Part shown: piece after piece, positions 21,773 through 32,244 of the stretch
Layout of the letters: each line of letters opens with the position of its first letter
Numbering within the stretch: position 1 is the first letter of the stretch
Position numbers and translations under genes: made by a program
NCBI GenBank assembly: GCA_942159475.1
Contig: OW804098.1
Coordinates: forward strand, 6,300,383-6,364,382
Length of the DNA stretch: 64,000 nt
Source: Sthenelais limicola
Lineage: Eukaryota > Annelida > Polychaeta > Phyllodocida > Sigalionidae
Direction of reading: 5' to 3'
The notes under the pieces: generated by a model
What the model was told of the DNA's origin: nothing
Seen by the model: the letters and a program-made list of their open reading frames with translations, nothing else
The model's database searches: none

Positions 21773-23785
21773 CTACCCCTCGTTTTTTCTTAGCTGTTGT
21801 GGGCTCTTTCGGTTCCACTTCAGCTGAACTCTTTCTCCGTTGGGGTAGATAAGTACCAGGAGAATTGATACACAAGGGTTGTTCACTAAACCTTCTAAAA
21901 TGTTCGATTGTTTTCTAGATAGCTTAACCTCTTCTTTCAATTTGTACTTTTTAGGGAGCCCCCAGCACTTGAACGTGAGCCTTCCTGCCCAAGTCATCTT
22001 TAACAGATTAGGCCTGCACCACCTAGACTCGATGGATGTCTGCAGAAGTATAGGGGCGATGGTGTCAGAAATAGCGTTGATTTCCTCAGCGACTTGCTGT
22101 ATTTTCACAGTGCATGCCTCATCTAACCACTGGAATTTGAGGCTGACCCAGGCGCAGTATTCGCAGCCTACTGAGGTCGAGCAGCAATTATTACAAATAC
22201 AACATTTCATGCACTTATCCCTTAGGCAGCCACAATGTTTCCAAATTAACTTTATGATGAATATGGCCACAATGCAAGCTAAGATGATTGTCGCCCAGTC
22301 CGTATGATCCATCTCCTCGATCTTGAATCGTGGGAGCTTGTCAAAGGTCGGGATGGTAGGGGCTTTCCTGAGGTATTTGCCGATACGGTACGGCTTCAGG
22401 CTTAGGCGCGATATGTTGAGGCCATTTGTCGCCGGTGCAATGCACAGGAAGCCTATGTACCTGTTCAATTTGTACACAAGAATTATCACCATTGCCAAAG
22501 ATATACTAGACAATATTAACGAAATCCAAGTGATCGGTGAAACTTTTCCTAAATCTTTGAAAGTGAGATGCAGTTTGTTCCACTGCGACAGATGTAAGGT
22601 GTCGTTTTTTAACATTTCCTTCGCCATTTCTACTACATTTAAACCGTTATCAAGTATCTCTTGAGGCACTTGGCTGAAAGCCTTTTGTAAGTCGATCTCG
22701 TTTGGTAAATGTAATTTAATCAAATGATTATGCATAGAATTTGCCTCCAAGTCTTTTATATCCAGATGGAAAGCCATGGCTATGGGCATATTAAAGCCTG
22801 CTCTAACTTCGAGAACATTATGTCTGTCGCTGCAGCCATTTGTTTTTGCTGCTATCGTTGCAAACTTAAACTGAATCTCACATCCGCATGGTAATGATAC
22901 AATAGAGAAAATTGCTAGTTTAATTGTATTGCTAGGTTCTCCCCTGCACGATACCATTCCTGTGTCTCCGTTATTTATAAGAATATGTTTGTAATTATCT
23001 AACGGAATATGGATTGAAGGCGTTGCCAAAGTCAAAAATGTTTTGAAATGACACAACTTCATAATCGCCTCCTTGTTATCCGCAAAAATTGATACTAAAC
23101 ATGACGGTTCCCTCACGCTAAATTCCATTATACTCTTTTTGCAGAAATAACTCGATTCCTCCAGACCACATACCTCCTGCATATCCTCCCCAAGTTCCAC
23201 AAAGAAATTTTCGTTACTACTGATGCCTAGAAGGATGTTCTCATCGTGTTGTAGCATAGTATAACCGAGAGCTTGATGGGTATGGGCGTGGATCGGAATT
23301 GGAAAAATGACTGGTTTGTAAAGATTATAGCGATGGGGGGCGTAGCTAAATTTGATTTTTATCGTTACTGTTAATAAATGTCCTCTATAGGAAGCATCGA
23401 TATTTCTTCTCCACTCGTTATAATCTCCTAAAGGTTTAGCGTTTGGAGTTTGCTGTTTTAATTTTCGTGTGAGAAGGTTTACCGCATATTGTACCTGTTG
23501 CTTAGATAATACAACCATAGGCAGATAAGATGACTGTAAATCGTCAAGTGCTCTTAAGAGAGTATCTGCAGCTTGCTTATATTGCAACTGGACATCAATA
23601 TTAGACAGTTGTTCTTCCATAGTCAAAATACCTGCTACGTTTGCGTCTGTAAAGTTTACTCTGTCGTCGAATTCCTTTACTAGGATTTGCAAATCGTGGT
23701 CTGCCTTAGAGAATTGTCTAATGGTCTGACCTCTTAGTTTATTAGCGAACTGTGCCATAACATCTGCATTTTCCGCTATATCCAA
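21773..23785 (-). pseudogene. env: Env region, C-terminal part, separated by an in-frame TGA
   Basis: 670 codons in the same frame as the preceding segment; the two are split by one TGA at 23825-23827 and nothing else. Features are an alpha-helical heptad region in the first 130 residues, a cysteine-bearing ectodomain, a transmembrane span (WISLILSSISLAMVIILVYK), a second hydrophobic span (ATIILACIVAIFIIKLIW) and a cysteine-rich cytoplasmic part (CGCLRDKCMKCCICNNCC). The stop is followed by GAA, not a readthrough context, so this copy probably makes no full envelope protein. An assembly error is the alternative. Confidence 0.7.
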
Positions 23786-23824
23786 AGTTAATTCATCTCT
23801 TTCTATTTCAGATAGCTCGGTTTC

Positions 23825-24310
23825 TCACATGGCCTCTATTACTCTGGACAGATCGGACGACATCGCCTGAAACTCTGGTTCTGTGGCCGTTCCTACCGCT
23901 AAGTTTAGAGCATTACCGATGAACTGAAAACCTCTTCTTTTTGGTCTGGTAATAGTCATACTATCTAAAACGTGAATAATCCTATCGTAGGTTCTATTAT
24001 TCTGTGCGCCGAGCACTGCTTGGAGCTTCTTTGAATCTTCCAAAAATCGGTTAAAGTAGACATACTCCGATCTAAATTCTGAAATTTTATAGACTTGTTG
24101 CGGCACGGTTATAGGTATCGTAATTCTCACAAAATGCAGATTTGTCTGGGTATCTAACATTTCCTCAACCTTTCTGAACATAACCCCATAGTTCTGTCGT
24201 AATACTTCTGAACTAATGGCGCTGGTCGCCATAAGGCATAACCTAGAATAAATGGTAAAAGAAAAGATTTTGGTTAACCCTAGCAGATAAACTTTTTCCC
24301 ATCTTAACAT
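23825..24310 (-). CDS. env: Env region, N-terminal part
   Basis: 161 residues ending at a TGA at 23825-23827. It contains a basic furin-type site (RPKRR) directly followed by a glycine/hydrophobic stretch (GFQFIGNALNLAVGTAT), the hallmark of a class I F-type fusion protein as in errantiviruses. A splice acceptor (ATTTATTCTAG) lies near 24243 and a GTGAGT donor near 24428, so the first codons may come from a small upstream exon that would supply a signal peptide. Confidence 0.75.
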   Translation of the reverse strand: MLRWEKVYLLGLTKIFSFTIYSRLCLMATSAISSEVLRQNYGVMFRKVEEMLDTQTNLHFVRITIPITVPQQVYKISEFRSEYVYFNRFLEDSKKLQAVLGAQNNRTYDRIIHVLDSMTITRPKRRGFQFIGNALNLAVGTATEPEFQAMSSDLSRVIEAM

Positions 24311-25036
24311 TTTAACATAATTTCATACAAATAGCCAAAATGTAATCCATGATACAATTGCAAACCTCACAGTTCCTATCCTTGGAACAGGGTATAGGCA
24401 CAAGAAAATGCTAGTTTTGAATGACTCACCATAAAAATATGGTTGAACTTCTCATTGTGAGACTGTTGTCTTTTCTCCACAGGAGACGTGCAGGTTTACT
24501 TCTGTAAAGTTCGGAGTCCAGGGTGGAAGTGTCCGACTCTAGGATAGCGTCACTTCAAGTGTGACCTATATAACTACAGCGTGGGTGACCAGGGACGCTA
24601 CTTAGCCGATGAAGTGACACGCCCCCTTATACCAGTCCTAGGTGTGTAACCTAGCCAGCTCTGGCCAAGCCGCTGCAGCCCAAGTGTGAGTCTACGCACA
24701 TCCCACCAAACTCTCCTGACGCCAAACATTGGAGTATGTGTTAACAACCAGTCCCTAGCAACCTGCTGCTTAATTATGCAGTCCAGGGTTTTCATGACTC
24801 GGCGACTGTATCTGAGGCTGCCTAAACTAATCCCCTTCCCCTGGGTTTTGTATCTATAAAGTATTTATCCTTGATTTATTTTTCTAAGCCCGCCCCTAGT
24901 TAGTCACGTCGTACTTATTTTATCTCTATCCTGTAATCCTTATTTATTAATCGGGTAGCTTGCCACCGCCTTTCCCAGGCTTATCTTACGGATAGCATAA
25001 ACAAGGAAATGTCTTGGAAAAATATAATTACCCAAT
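24311..25036 (-). other. Leader of the env region
   Basis: No conserved frame. The 65-residue ORF at 24598-24795 has no recognisable domain. It holds the candidate env splice donor near 24428. Confidence 0.45.
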
Positions 25037-25327
25037 CTAGATGAGCTTGAACCTGTTCGCTTCCCTTAATAACTTCTCCTCGTCCAAAAATTTTGTCAGT
25101 TTGAAGTTCTTTATACTCCCCGGCTTTTCCTTTTGTTCTTCTAGTAATTCACTCTCCCAGTCTTCAGCTTCCCACGCTGAGCCATTATTCTCTGGTTCCT
25201 GTACTGGTTGAAATCCTATCGTTACGTTATACCAGTAGGTCCTAGTAAAGTCATTAGTAATCTGTTCTAATTCTAGCTCTTTCTTCTCCTCTTCAGAAAT
25301 TTCCTGTTGGAGTCTGGTGATAGCCAT
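25037..25327 (-). CDS. Small unknown ORF between pol and env
   Basis: 96 residues, starting MAITRLQQEISEEEKKELEL, acidic and probably helical at the N-terminus, with a short hydrophilic remainder. It is intact in an otherwise young element and occupies the position where accessory genes occur in some retroviruses. I recognise no family. Confidence 0.5.
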   Translation of the reverse strand: MAITRLQQEISEEEKKELELEQITNDFTRTYWYNVTIGFQPVQEPENNGSAWEAEDWESELLEEQKEKPGSIKNFKLTKFLDEEKLLREANRFKLI

Positions 25328-25712
25328 TATGATATAATATTTTTTTCTCTAGGTAGTTCTTCCCTCGAGTGTCTTGCTTAGAATGGTCTATCTCCTTTAA
25401 ATTACCTTCCTGACCTTTGTTAATGCAACCTTTTAGCTTTATTTTTAAGGTTCGCCTCCCCGGTCGCTTTGTTTGTCGCGTCCCCCTTTAGACAAAGGTT
25501 TTAATTAATGGGGTTGACTGATTGCGAGTTGTTAGTGGCGTCAAAGCCGGGACAAAGGTCGGCTTGGGTATTTTAGCGTGGCCTCTTATTTGTGTAAGCC
25601 AAGCTGCCAACCCGCTAGCCCCTTTGGTAAAAGCTACGATTACTAATCCTGTTGATACCAGCTGTTAAAATCTTTACAGGCCTGGTCCCCTATGAGTGGC
25701 CTTATCGACTCT

Positions 25713-28700
25713 TTAATTACTGACGCTGGCATTTTCCAAAGCCTCCCACTCTTTGTCTGATAAATCGATAGATAAATTGTTTACCAGCTCCTTTGATAGC
25801 TCAGCCCTTAAAGGCTTTATGTGGGCGATGTGAACTGGCTTTGGCAAATCTTTATTGTTCTTTAAGTCCCTCAGCTTTACTGTCGTTGGGCTAAACCTTT
25901 CAGTAATCAGCATCGGGCCGCAGAAAGCCATTTGTAATTTCTTACTAGTCATGTTATCTAGCAATCTGTGTATTTTTACATACACAATTCTACCTGCTTC
26001 TAGCTCAACCTCCCTAGATTTTGAATCATGTCGATCCTTCATTTTTTCTTGGGATTTTTCTAAGTTTCTAGAGGCGGTAATTGCTAATTCTTTCTGGACC
26101 TTTACTATTTTTGCCAGTGTATTTAACACTGTGTCGTTCGTGTCTGGGCCTGCCAGAGCTGCGTCTGGGGGTGTTTTTACTGATCTCCCTGTTGCTAAGA
26201 TAAAAGGGCTATACCCCAAACTATACGAATCTGTTGTGTTTAAGGCAAAAATCACGCTTTGTAGGTAGCGATCCCAATTTTTCTGATTGGCTGAAATAAA
26301 AGTTTTTAGGTGTTCTATGATCGTGGAATTATTTTTTTCCACTAAACCCTGGCAGCTGGGTCTCCAACTTGCCCCGAATACCTGTTTTATTCCCATTGAT
26401 TTACAGAAATCGCCAAACTCTGTGCTTGCAAAGCATGGCCCGTTATCCGAATGGAGAACCTGTGGGACCCCTACCTGGCATATTACCTTCTCATAGAATT
26501 CGTGTTTAAGGTGTCCTGAATCTATTGCTCTGGTTGGCCAAGCAAAAACGAATCTGGAAAAATAATCCACACATACTTGAATATAGCGGAAACCCGTTGA
26601 CGATTGTGTCATTGGTCCCATGCTATCTATCACAAGGTGTGAAAATGGGTAGGGTGCTCTGTCCCTAATTGTCAAAGGAGGGTTTATGGGATGTTTCATC
26701 TTTTTAGCTTGTAGACAAATATCACAAGAGCCCACAAAGTCCACTATATCTCTTGACATTCTTTTCCAGAAATACCTTGGTTGTATCAACTTTAATAATT
26801 TAGTCGATCCTACGTGTCCGCCCAGCGGCCTGCTATGTAATATCTTCAGTAATGTTTTCACATAGCTTCCTGGGACGACGGTCTGGACTAATTGTGGGTC
26901 TCCTTTAACTCTCGTTGGGACCCTATATAGAACATCCCCCTCAATAAAGAATTTATCATTTGTTAGGAGGATTTCTCTAGATCTTTTATCGTCTTTTGGT
27001 AGTTTATTATGGCAAATAAAATCGCTCATTTCCGAGCAGAACTCATCCTCTGCTTGGAGTTTGATAATCTCTTCATTATTTAAAGGATTCTCGACTGTAT
27101 TACCTTCACCATAAAATTCTTTATCTCTCGATTTTGGGATTTTTGCTGATTTATCTAGTATTTCTGCTTTACTTGCAGCTCGAGTTTGTACTGGCTCGCA
27201 AGATGCTGAAATTATGTCTACGTCAGCCTCGTGGAGGATCGTTTTTTCTGTTGGTGACCCTGCCTTCAGAATCGAGTGATGTTTGTACTTCAAGATAGGA
27301 TAGTTCTCGAGGGCATCTGACTCCTCAAAAGGTTTGACTGCATCGATTGGGTGAAAAGAAACGCCTTTTTCCGAACTTTCTATGTGTTCTGGAATAATCT
27401 TAGGTTGTTTATAGTCTCTTCTACTAAGACAATCAGCTACTGAATTTAATTTCCCTTTCACGTGTTCGATCTCGTAATCAAATTGATTGAAATATTCCAG
27501 ATACCTGGCCATTCTACCCTGTAAATTTTGCTTCGATTTTAAAGCCAGTAGGGCTGCATGGTCCGTCAGGATTTTGAACTTCGTTCCATGTACGTAGTGA
27601 CCAAACTTTTCTAAGCCAAATTTCGTGGATAAAAGTTCCCGATCAGTCGTAGAGTACTTCTGTTCGGCTGAGTTTAGTGATCTACCTGCAAAAGCTATTG
27701 GTCTCAATACGTTGCCCTTATGTAGCTGGGCGATTACTGCCCCGATCGCAAAATCGCTAGCATCTGAACTGATGACCATTTCTTTAGAGTAATCTGGATA
27801 TCGTAGGGTTACTTTCTTACAGATTAAATCTTTTATTCTTTGGAACGAACCTTCACACTCCTTGGTCCACACAAATTTGTTTTTCGCTTTTGTTAAAGCG
27901 TACAACGGTCTCATAATGTCACTAAAATTTGGGATAAATGATCTATAATAATTTGCCAATCCATTGAAAGCCCTCACATCCTTTAACTTTTTCGGTCTTG
28001 GGTGTGTTCGTATAGGCTCTACCTTTTCTGGATCTGGCGATATCCCTTCTTCATTAACCATAAAACCCAAGAATGGGACCTGTGTTACCCCAAATACACA
28101 TTTTTCCTCCTTGAATTTTATGTTTGCTTTCCTGAAAATTTTAAACAATCTTTCCAGGTCCCTGACGTGATCTTCCCAACTGCTGTTTGCAATGAGAATA
28201 TCGTCAATGTAAAATACTGCCGACTTCAAATCCGATAGCAGAGTATCTACCACCCCGTGAAAGGCTCTTGGACAAGTTTTCAAGCCCATGGGCATCACTT
28301 TGTATACATAATTACCGTAAGGTGTTGAAAAACCGGTGAGTTTCTCGTCCCCTTTTCTAATGGGAATTTGGTGGAAGCCAGAATGACAGTCCATCTTTGA
28401 GAAATATTTACCTTTTAGCTCTCCCACTTTTTCTAGGGTTTCCTCTGCTGAGGGAAATAGTTTACTCTGGTCGCGGATCTGATTATTCAGGAACCTAAAG
28501 TCCACGACAAGACGATAAGCTCTATTCCCTCTAGTTGACCCTGGTTTAGCCACCAAAAAGGCTGGAGATGTAAATTCCAAAATCTCGTCGGTTTTTTCAA
28601 TAATCCCCTGTTTTACCTGGGTGTCCAAAGCTTTCTTCATTTCTTGCCTAATCACTGGGTTTACCCTATAAGACTTGAATTGTTTCGACTGGTAATTTTC

Positions 28701-29618
28701 TTTTAAATCGATTGGGTGTTCATAAATCGTTGTCCTCCCCAGGGCTTTATCTTTACCTACAAACAGATCCCCGTATTCTTGTAGTAATTTATTCACATCT
28801 TCTTTCTGATTTTCGTTCAAATTCTCTCCCAATTGGTACGAGATTTGCTTCGAATTACCATCTGATTTAGTTACTTTAGATTCCTCTATCGAGTTTACCT
28901 CCACAAAGTCTTTCTCGTCGCAGATAGAATATAATCCTACAATAGACCCTTGGGGTATAACCAATCTGTCGGTTGAACCGTTAAATATACACATTGCTAT
29001 TCTGTTTGAGTGACCCTTTGGTTTGGTTAGAACTCTTTTTACCAAGTATTTTACTGGTCTTTTTCTGAACATATTTTCTGTTATACCAATCGTTTCGGAT
29101 AGATTCATATGTGCGACTACCTGATTAGTACAAATCAGTTCTGTCGAGGGCTCCAACACGTATTTCTTGGTCGCCCTAACAATATGTCTCCTCTTATAAA
29201 TATCAAAGTCGATGTTTGCTCTGTAGTTCTTGAGGAAATCTGTACCCAAAATCACAGATCTCTTTAATTTAGGTACTACTATGAAGGTGTTAATAAATGT
29301 ATTTCCTTCTGAGACAAACGAAATAATAACCTTTTTTCTAGCGGTCTGTGCAGAGCCGTCCGCCACATAGACTCTAACGTGACAATTTTTAATCTTCATA
29401 GCTTTTAATTTTGCTCTTAAAGCCCTGAAAAAACTGCCTGAAATAAAGGAATAGTTAGCTCCCGTATCTATCAACACTGGTAATTTAAATGTTTCCATTT
29501 CAATATTAATACAACCTTTGCTGACATTTAGAATTATGGGACTTTCCTTACCTTTCTTCAGCGTTAGCTGGCCGTCTAGCTCTGTTTCACATTGTTCATA
29601 ATTCACATCCGTGGACAT
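25713..29618 (-). CDS. pol: Pol polyprotein: protease, reverse transcriptase, RNase H, integrase
   Basis: 1301 codons from the ATG at 29618, though the frame is open upstream into gag. Aspartic protease LIDTGANYSF at residues 49-58; RT with LVVDFRFLNNQI and FYIDDIL near residue 469; RNase H with SSDASDFAIGAV near 618; integrase HHCC finger about 930-966 (GGHVG ... CDICLQAKK) and DDE residues in VIDSMGP (about 997), HSDNGP (about 1057) and GLVEKN (about 1091). A GPY/F-like segment near the end (FCGPMLITERF) follows and no chromodomain is seen. All catalytic motifs look intact. Confidence 0.96.
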   Translation of the reverse strand: MSTDVNYEQCETELDGQLTLKKGKESPIILNVSKGCINIEMETFKLPVLIDTGANYSFISGSFFRALRAKLKAMKIKNCHVRVYVADGSAQTARKKVIISFVSEGNTFINTFIVVPKLKRSVILGTDFLKNYRANIDFDIYKRRHIVRATKKYVLEPSTELICTNQVVAHMNLSETIGITENMFRKRPVKYLVKRVLTKPKGHSNRIAMCIFNGSTDRLVIPQGSIVGLYSICDEKDFVEVNSIEESKVTKSDGNSKQISYQLGENLNENQKEDVNKLLQEYGDLFVGKDKALGRTTIYEHPIDLKENYQSKQFKSYRVNPVIRQEMKKALDTQVKQGIIEKTDEILEFTSPAFLVAKPGSTRGNRAYRLVVDFRFLNNQIRDQSKLFPSAEETLEKVGELKGKYFSKMDCHSGFHQIPIRKGDEKLTGFSTPYGNYVYKVMPMGLKTCPRAFHGVVDTLLSDLKSAVFYIDDILIANSSWEDHVRDLERLFKIFRKANIKFKEEKCVFGVTQVPFLGFMVNEEGISPDPEKVEPIRTHPRPKKLKDVRAFNGLANYYRSFIPNFSDIMRPLYALTKAKNKFVWTKECEGSFQRIKDLICKKVTLRYPDYSKEMVISSDASDFAIGAVIAQLHKGNVLRPIAFAGRSLNSAEQKYSTTDRELLSTKFGLEKFGHYVHGTKFKILTDHAALLALKSKQNLQGRMARYLEYFNQFDYEIEHVKGKLNSVADCLSRRDYKQPKIIPEHIESSEKGVSFHPIDAVKPFEESDALENYPILKYKHHSILKAGSPTEKTILHEADVDIISASCEPVQTRAASKAEILDKSAKIPKSRDKEFYGEGNTVENPLNNEEIIKLQAEDEFCSEMSDFICHNKLPKDDKRSREILLTNDKFFIEGDVLYRVPTRVKGDPQLVQTVVPGSYVKTLLKILHSRPLGGHVGSTKLLKLIQPRYFWKRMSRDIVDFVGSCDICLQAKKMKHPINPPLTIRDRAPYPFSHLVIDSMGPMTQSSTGFRYIQVCVDYFSRFVFAWPTRAIDSGHLKHEFYEKVICQVGVPQVLHSDNGPCFASTEFGDFCKSMGIKQVFGASWRPSCQGLVEKNNSTIIEHLKTFISANQKNWDRYLQSVIFALNTTDSYSLGYSPFILATGRSVKTPPDAALAGPDTNDTVLNTLAKIVKVQKELAITASRNLEKSQEKMKDRHDSKSREVELEAGRIVYVKIHRLLDNMTSKKLQMAFCGPMLITERFSPTTVKLRDLKNNKDLPKPVHIAHIKPLRAELSKELVNNLSIDLSDKEWEALENASVSN

Positions 29619-29755
29619 TTCCTTATTGTTCTCTAGGCTATTTGTCTGACAGTGATTGCTCCCATCGCTGCCAGGCTCTAGTTTTCCTTCGTCCCATTTG
29701 GATGAGGAGTTGGGGGTCTGTTCTTGTCCTCCTGTGATTTTCGCCTTTTATCTTT
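29600..29755 (-). promoter_or_regulatory. gag-pol -1 frame overlap
   Basis: The pol frame is open from a TAA just upstream of the gag RS tail end, so it overlaps the last about 85 bases of gag in the -1 frame. This fits programmed -1 frameshifting, but I see no classical heptamer; GGAAAAC just before the gag stop is only a weak candidate. Confidence 0.5.
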
Positions 29756-31990
29756 GCTTGAAGATCTTGACGAACTACCTGTAGTGGTAGAAGTACTGTC
29801 GAACTTTCTCTCTTTACTTCTGCCTCTCTCCTTGCTGCTCGATCTAGAAGCTTGCTGAGCGAAATACGGGTAGGGCTGGAACTGTTGGAAATGTTGGGGG
29901 AATTGTGGCTGGAATTGCTGTTGATACGGATAGTAAGGTTGCGGGTACGGCTGGTAAGGGTAAGGGTTATATTGCTGGAAATAGGGTTGATATCCCTGGC
30001 GTCTCTCCATGCTCTTGTCCCTTCTCTCCTTGCTTTTATCTCGAGCCTCCTGATACCCTTGTCTTCCTCGTGAAGAATCCCTGGTTTTTGATGATTCTCT
30101 GCTAGTATTAGACCCCTTTGATGGATCCCTACTCTGGTGTGGTGTATAATTGGCGTTTGGGTTATTATAGTTCATGTAATTTACCTCCGCGATTTCCACC
30201 TTTTTCTCTCCATTCTGGGTTGCCAGCCAAACTTCTGCTTTTCTGGCTAACTGTGAGGCTTGTTCCAAGGTTGTCGGCACATCTGCTAACACTAGCTTGC
30301 TGAGGCTTTCTTTTAGTCCATTCACATATAAATCAACCTTTGCTATCTCCGGCAGTGGCGACCTTATTAGAAGAACCTTTTTCTCCCTGTCGTAGGACCT
30401 CACTCTCTCGTCCTTTCCTTGTTTTCTATTACTATAATCTTTCAGTCGTTCATCATAGCTTAGTGACTCGAATTTAGTCTCAAATGCTCTTCTGAAAGTG
30501 TAGAAATCTGCTCTTGGCATAATTACCTTAAACTGATCGAAATATGCCTTTGCCTCCCCATCCAAGTATTTCGCCAGACCTGACATTTTCAGTTCGTCGT
30601 CGGCCTTTAAGCTATTGGTAAATTCGTTGTATTCTGTCATGAAGTTTTGGGCAGACATTAGAGCGGTTGGGTAAGAGAATTCTTTTGGAGGTTGTACTAA
30701 CATTTTTCTCGTTCCTCCATCTCCTAGCACAGGTTTGATTTCATCCAATTTATCGACAACCCCCGATAATGTAGAGGTTAACCGTTCTATTTTCTCGTCT
30801 TGATGGGCATTACTTCTCCCAGCTATGTCTTCGTGAGTTCTAAGCACCTCCTTGTGAAGATCTGTATTTTTTGTAATTATTCTATCCTGGGTCACCATCA
30901 TTTGTTGAATTAATGCGGCTAAATCTCCGAGGACTCTATCCCTTTTCTCTTCTCTATCGTTAGAATATTCCTTCTGTGGACCTCTGGCCATATATTCCAT
31001 GGCTTCTTTCATCCACGGTTGGAATTCTTGCTGATAAGTCTCTGAGTCAGTGGATTTCTCCTTGTTTTGTCTAGCTGCGGCCGCCATTTTTTCCTGTTTA
31101 ATTCTGCGGCCCTCTTCCTCTACTCTTCTTTGTCTCTTTTGTTCCTTGAGGATTTCGGCAACGTGTTCCTTTCTTTCTTGTTCCTTTTTCCACCTTAATT
31201 CTTCTTGGCGTTGCCACTTTTCGTGAGCCTGCTGAGCTTTTTCCTCGTCTATCCTTACTTTTTCCTCGCGTTGCCACTTTTCGTGGGCCTGCTGGGCTCG
31301 TTCTCTTTCTAATCTAGCTGATTCGATTTTTCGTTCGTTTTCTAGGGCTAAAGCTTTTCTTCTTTCTTCCTCTGCGATTTGAGCCTCGTGTCTTCGCTTC
31401 TCTTCAGCCCTGATTTCCCAAGCTTTTTGTTTGTCCCTTTGTAAGGCCTCAGCGTACTCTTTCTTCTTTTTCGCGTCCTCTGCTCTGATCGTTTCCCACC
31501 TTGACTTTTCTTTCGCTTGTAAAGCTTCGTGCTCTTGTTGCCTCGCTTCCTCTTCCTTTTGCATATCAGTCAAGGCTTGGAAATCGTATAGTCTGAATCT
31601 CTCAGTGGTTTCTGCTAGCGTAGAAATGGTAGAGGAACTACTACCTGTGTCTTCCACGGCCGATCTGTAGTTGATAAAACTATCGTCCTGAGAATAGTTT
31701 GGAATTACTGTCGGTTTTATTCCTCCCGTGCTCAGAAAAGCTTGTAATTCCTTCTTTTGATCCGCCACCTTTTTAGCAAAAACAGGTGATTCTGCTATTG
31801 GTAAATCTTTCTTTTCCGCAGATTTCTGTTGAGGCTTGCCTTTTTCCTGCGTTGAGGGCTTGGATGCCTTTACCAATTCGCGTTCTTTGCTTTTAAAAAT
31901 GCTTTTTTCCCTATGTCCTAAAACTTTTCTGTAATCTGTAGTCCCTTTATAAGCTGGATCGGAAATTCTTCCGCTCCTTTTAGGTATCAT
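29678..31990 (-). CDS. gag: Gag polyprotein of the Gypsy element
   Basis: 770 residues, starting MIPKRSGRISDPAYKG. Residues about 140-310 form a long charged coiled coil rich in K, E, R and Q. The retrotransposon gag core is near residues 430-570 (LAKYLDGEAKAYFDQF ... FYTFRRAFETKFESL). The C-terminal quarter is first Y/P/Q-rich and then RS-rich (SRSSSKERGRSKERK), which may bind RNA. I find no CCHC zinc knuckle. The ATG lies almost on the primer-binding site. Confidence 0.9.
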   Translation of the reverse strand: MIPKRSGRISDPAYKGTTDYRKVLGHREKSIFKSKERELVKASKPSTQEKGKPQQKSAEKKDLPIAESPVFAKKVADQKKELQAFLSTGGIKPTVIPNYSQDDSFINYRSAVEDTGSSSSTISTLAETTERFRLYDFQALTDMQKEEEARQQEHEALQAKEKSRWETIRAEDAKKKKEYAEALQRDKQKAWEIRAEEKRRHEAQIAEEERRKALALENERKIESARLERERAQQAHEKWQREEKVRIDEEKAQQAHEKWQRQEELRWKKEQERKEHVAEILKEQKRQRRVEEEGRRIKQEKMAAAARQNKEKSTDSETYQQEFQPWMKEAMEYMARGPQKEYSNDREEKRDRVLGDLAALIQQMMVTQDRIITKNTDLHKEVLRTHEDIAGRSNAHQDEKIERLTSTLSGVVDKLDEIKPVLGDGGTRKMLVQPPKEFSYPTALMSAQNFMTEYNEFTNSLKADDELKMSGLAKYLDGEAKAYFDQFKVIMPRADFYTFRRAFETKFESLSYDERLKDYSNRKQGKDERVRSYDREKKVLLIRSPLPEIAKVDLYVNGLKESLSKLVLADVPTTLEQASQLARKAEVWLATQNGEKKVEIAEVNYMNYNNPNANYTPHQSRDPSKGSNTSRESSKTRDSSRGRQGYQEARDKSKERRDKSMERRQGYQPYFQQYNPYPYQPYPQPYYPYQQQFQPQFPQHFQQFQPYPYFAQQASRSSSKERGRSKERKFDSTSTTTGSSSRSSSKDKRRKSQEDKNRPPTPHPNGTKEN

Positions 31991-31995
31991 TTGGA

Positions 31996-32013
31996 CCGTT
32001 TAGTTCTCCACCA
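31996..32013 (-). other. Primer-binding site
   Basis: TGGTGGAGAACTAAACGG starts three bases after the 5' LTR and begins with the TGG expected opposite a tRNA 3' CCA. I could not name the tRNA. The gag ATG follows after only five bases. Confidence 0.75.
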
Positions 32014-32016
32014 GTA

Positions 32017-32244
32017 TGTTATATTATTGAATATAATGTAAGGGAAAAGCAAGTGAACACGGCGGCTTGTTGATGTTAACTAGTTTATTTAGTCATAGAG
32101 CGTGGGCGCGTCCCATGCGACCTAGCGCGCATGCGCTGGTTGGCAATCTCCAATAGTAGGGGGGATACTACCCAAGATGCTAAGAAGGGGGAGTATACTA
32201 CCCATATAGGTTTTAATTACACAAGCGTACCTATATATAGCATA
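32017..32244 (-). repeat. 5' LTR
   Basis: Matches the 3' LTR at 227 of 228 bases by eye. It would drive the genomic RNA. Confidence 0.93.

Larger units (their letters stand above)
20030..32244 (-). mobile_element. Ty3/Gypsy LTR retrotransposon with env region, 12.2 kb
   Basis: Two 228-base LTRs (20030-20257 and 32017-32244) differ at one base (cccacgcg versus cccatgcg), so the insertion is recent. Transcription is leftward: primer-binding site, gag, pol, small ORF, env region, 1.5-kb 3' part, polypurine tract, 3' LTR. Gag-pol overlaps in the -1 frame. The gene order PR-RT-RH-IN and an F-type env place it near the errantivirus branch of Gypsy. No clear target-site duplication was found at the outer ends. 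It lies between SPRTN and kindlin, not in a host exon. Confidence 0.95.

Noticed and set aside
23825..23827. Programmed readthrough in env
   Set aside because: TGA is followed by GAA, which is not the CUA context; a broken copy is simpler.
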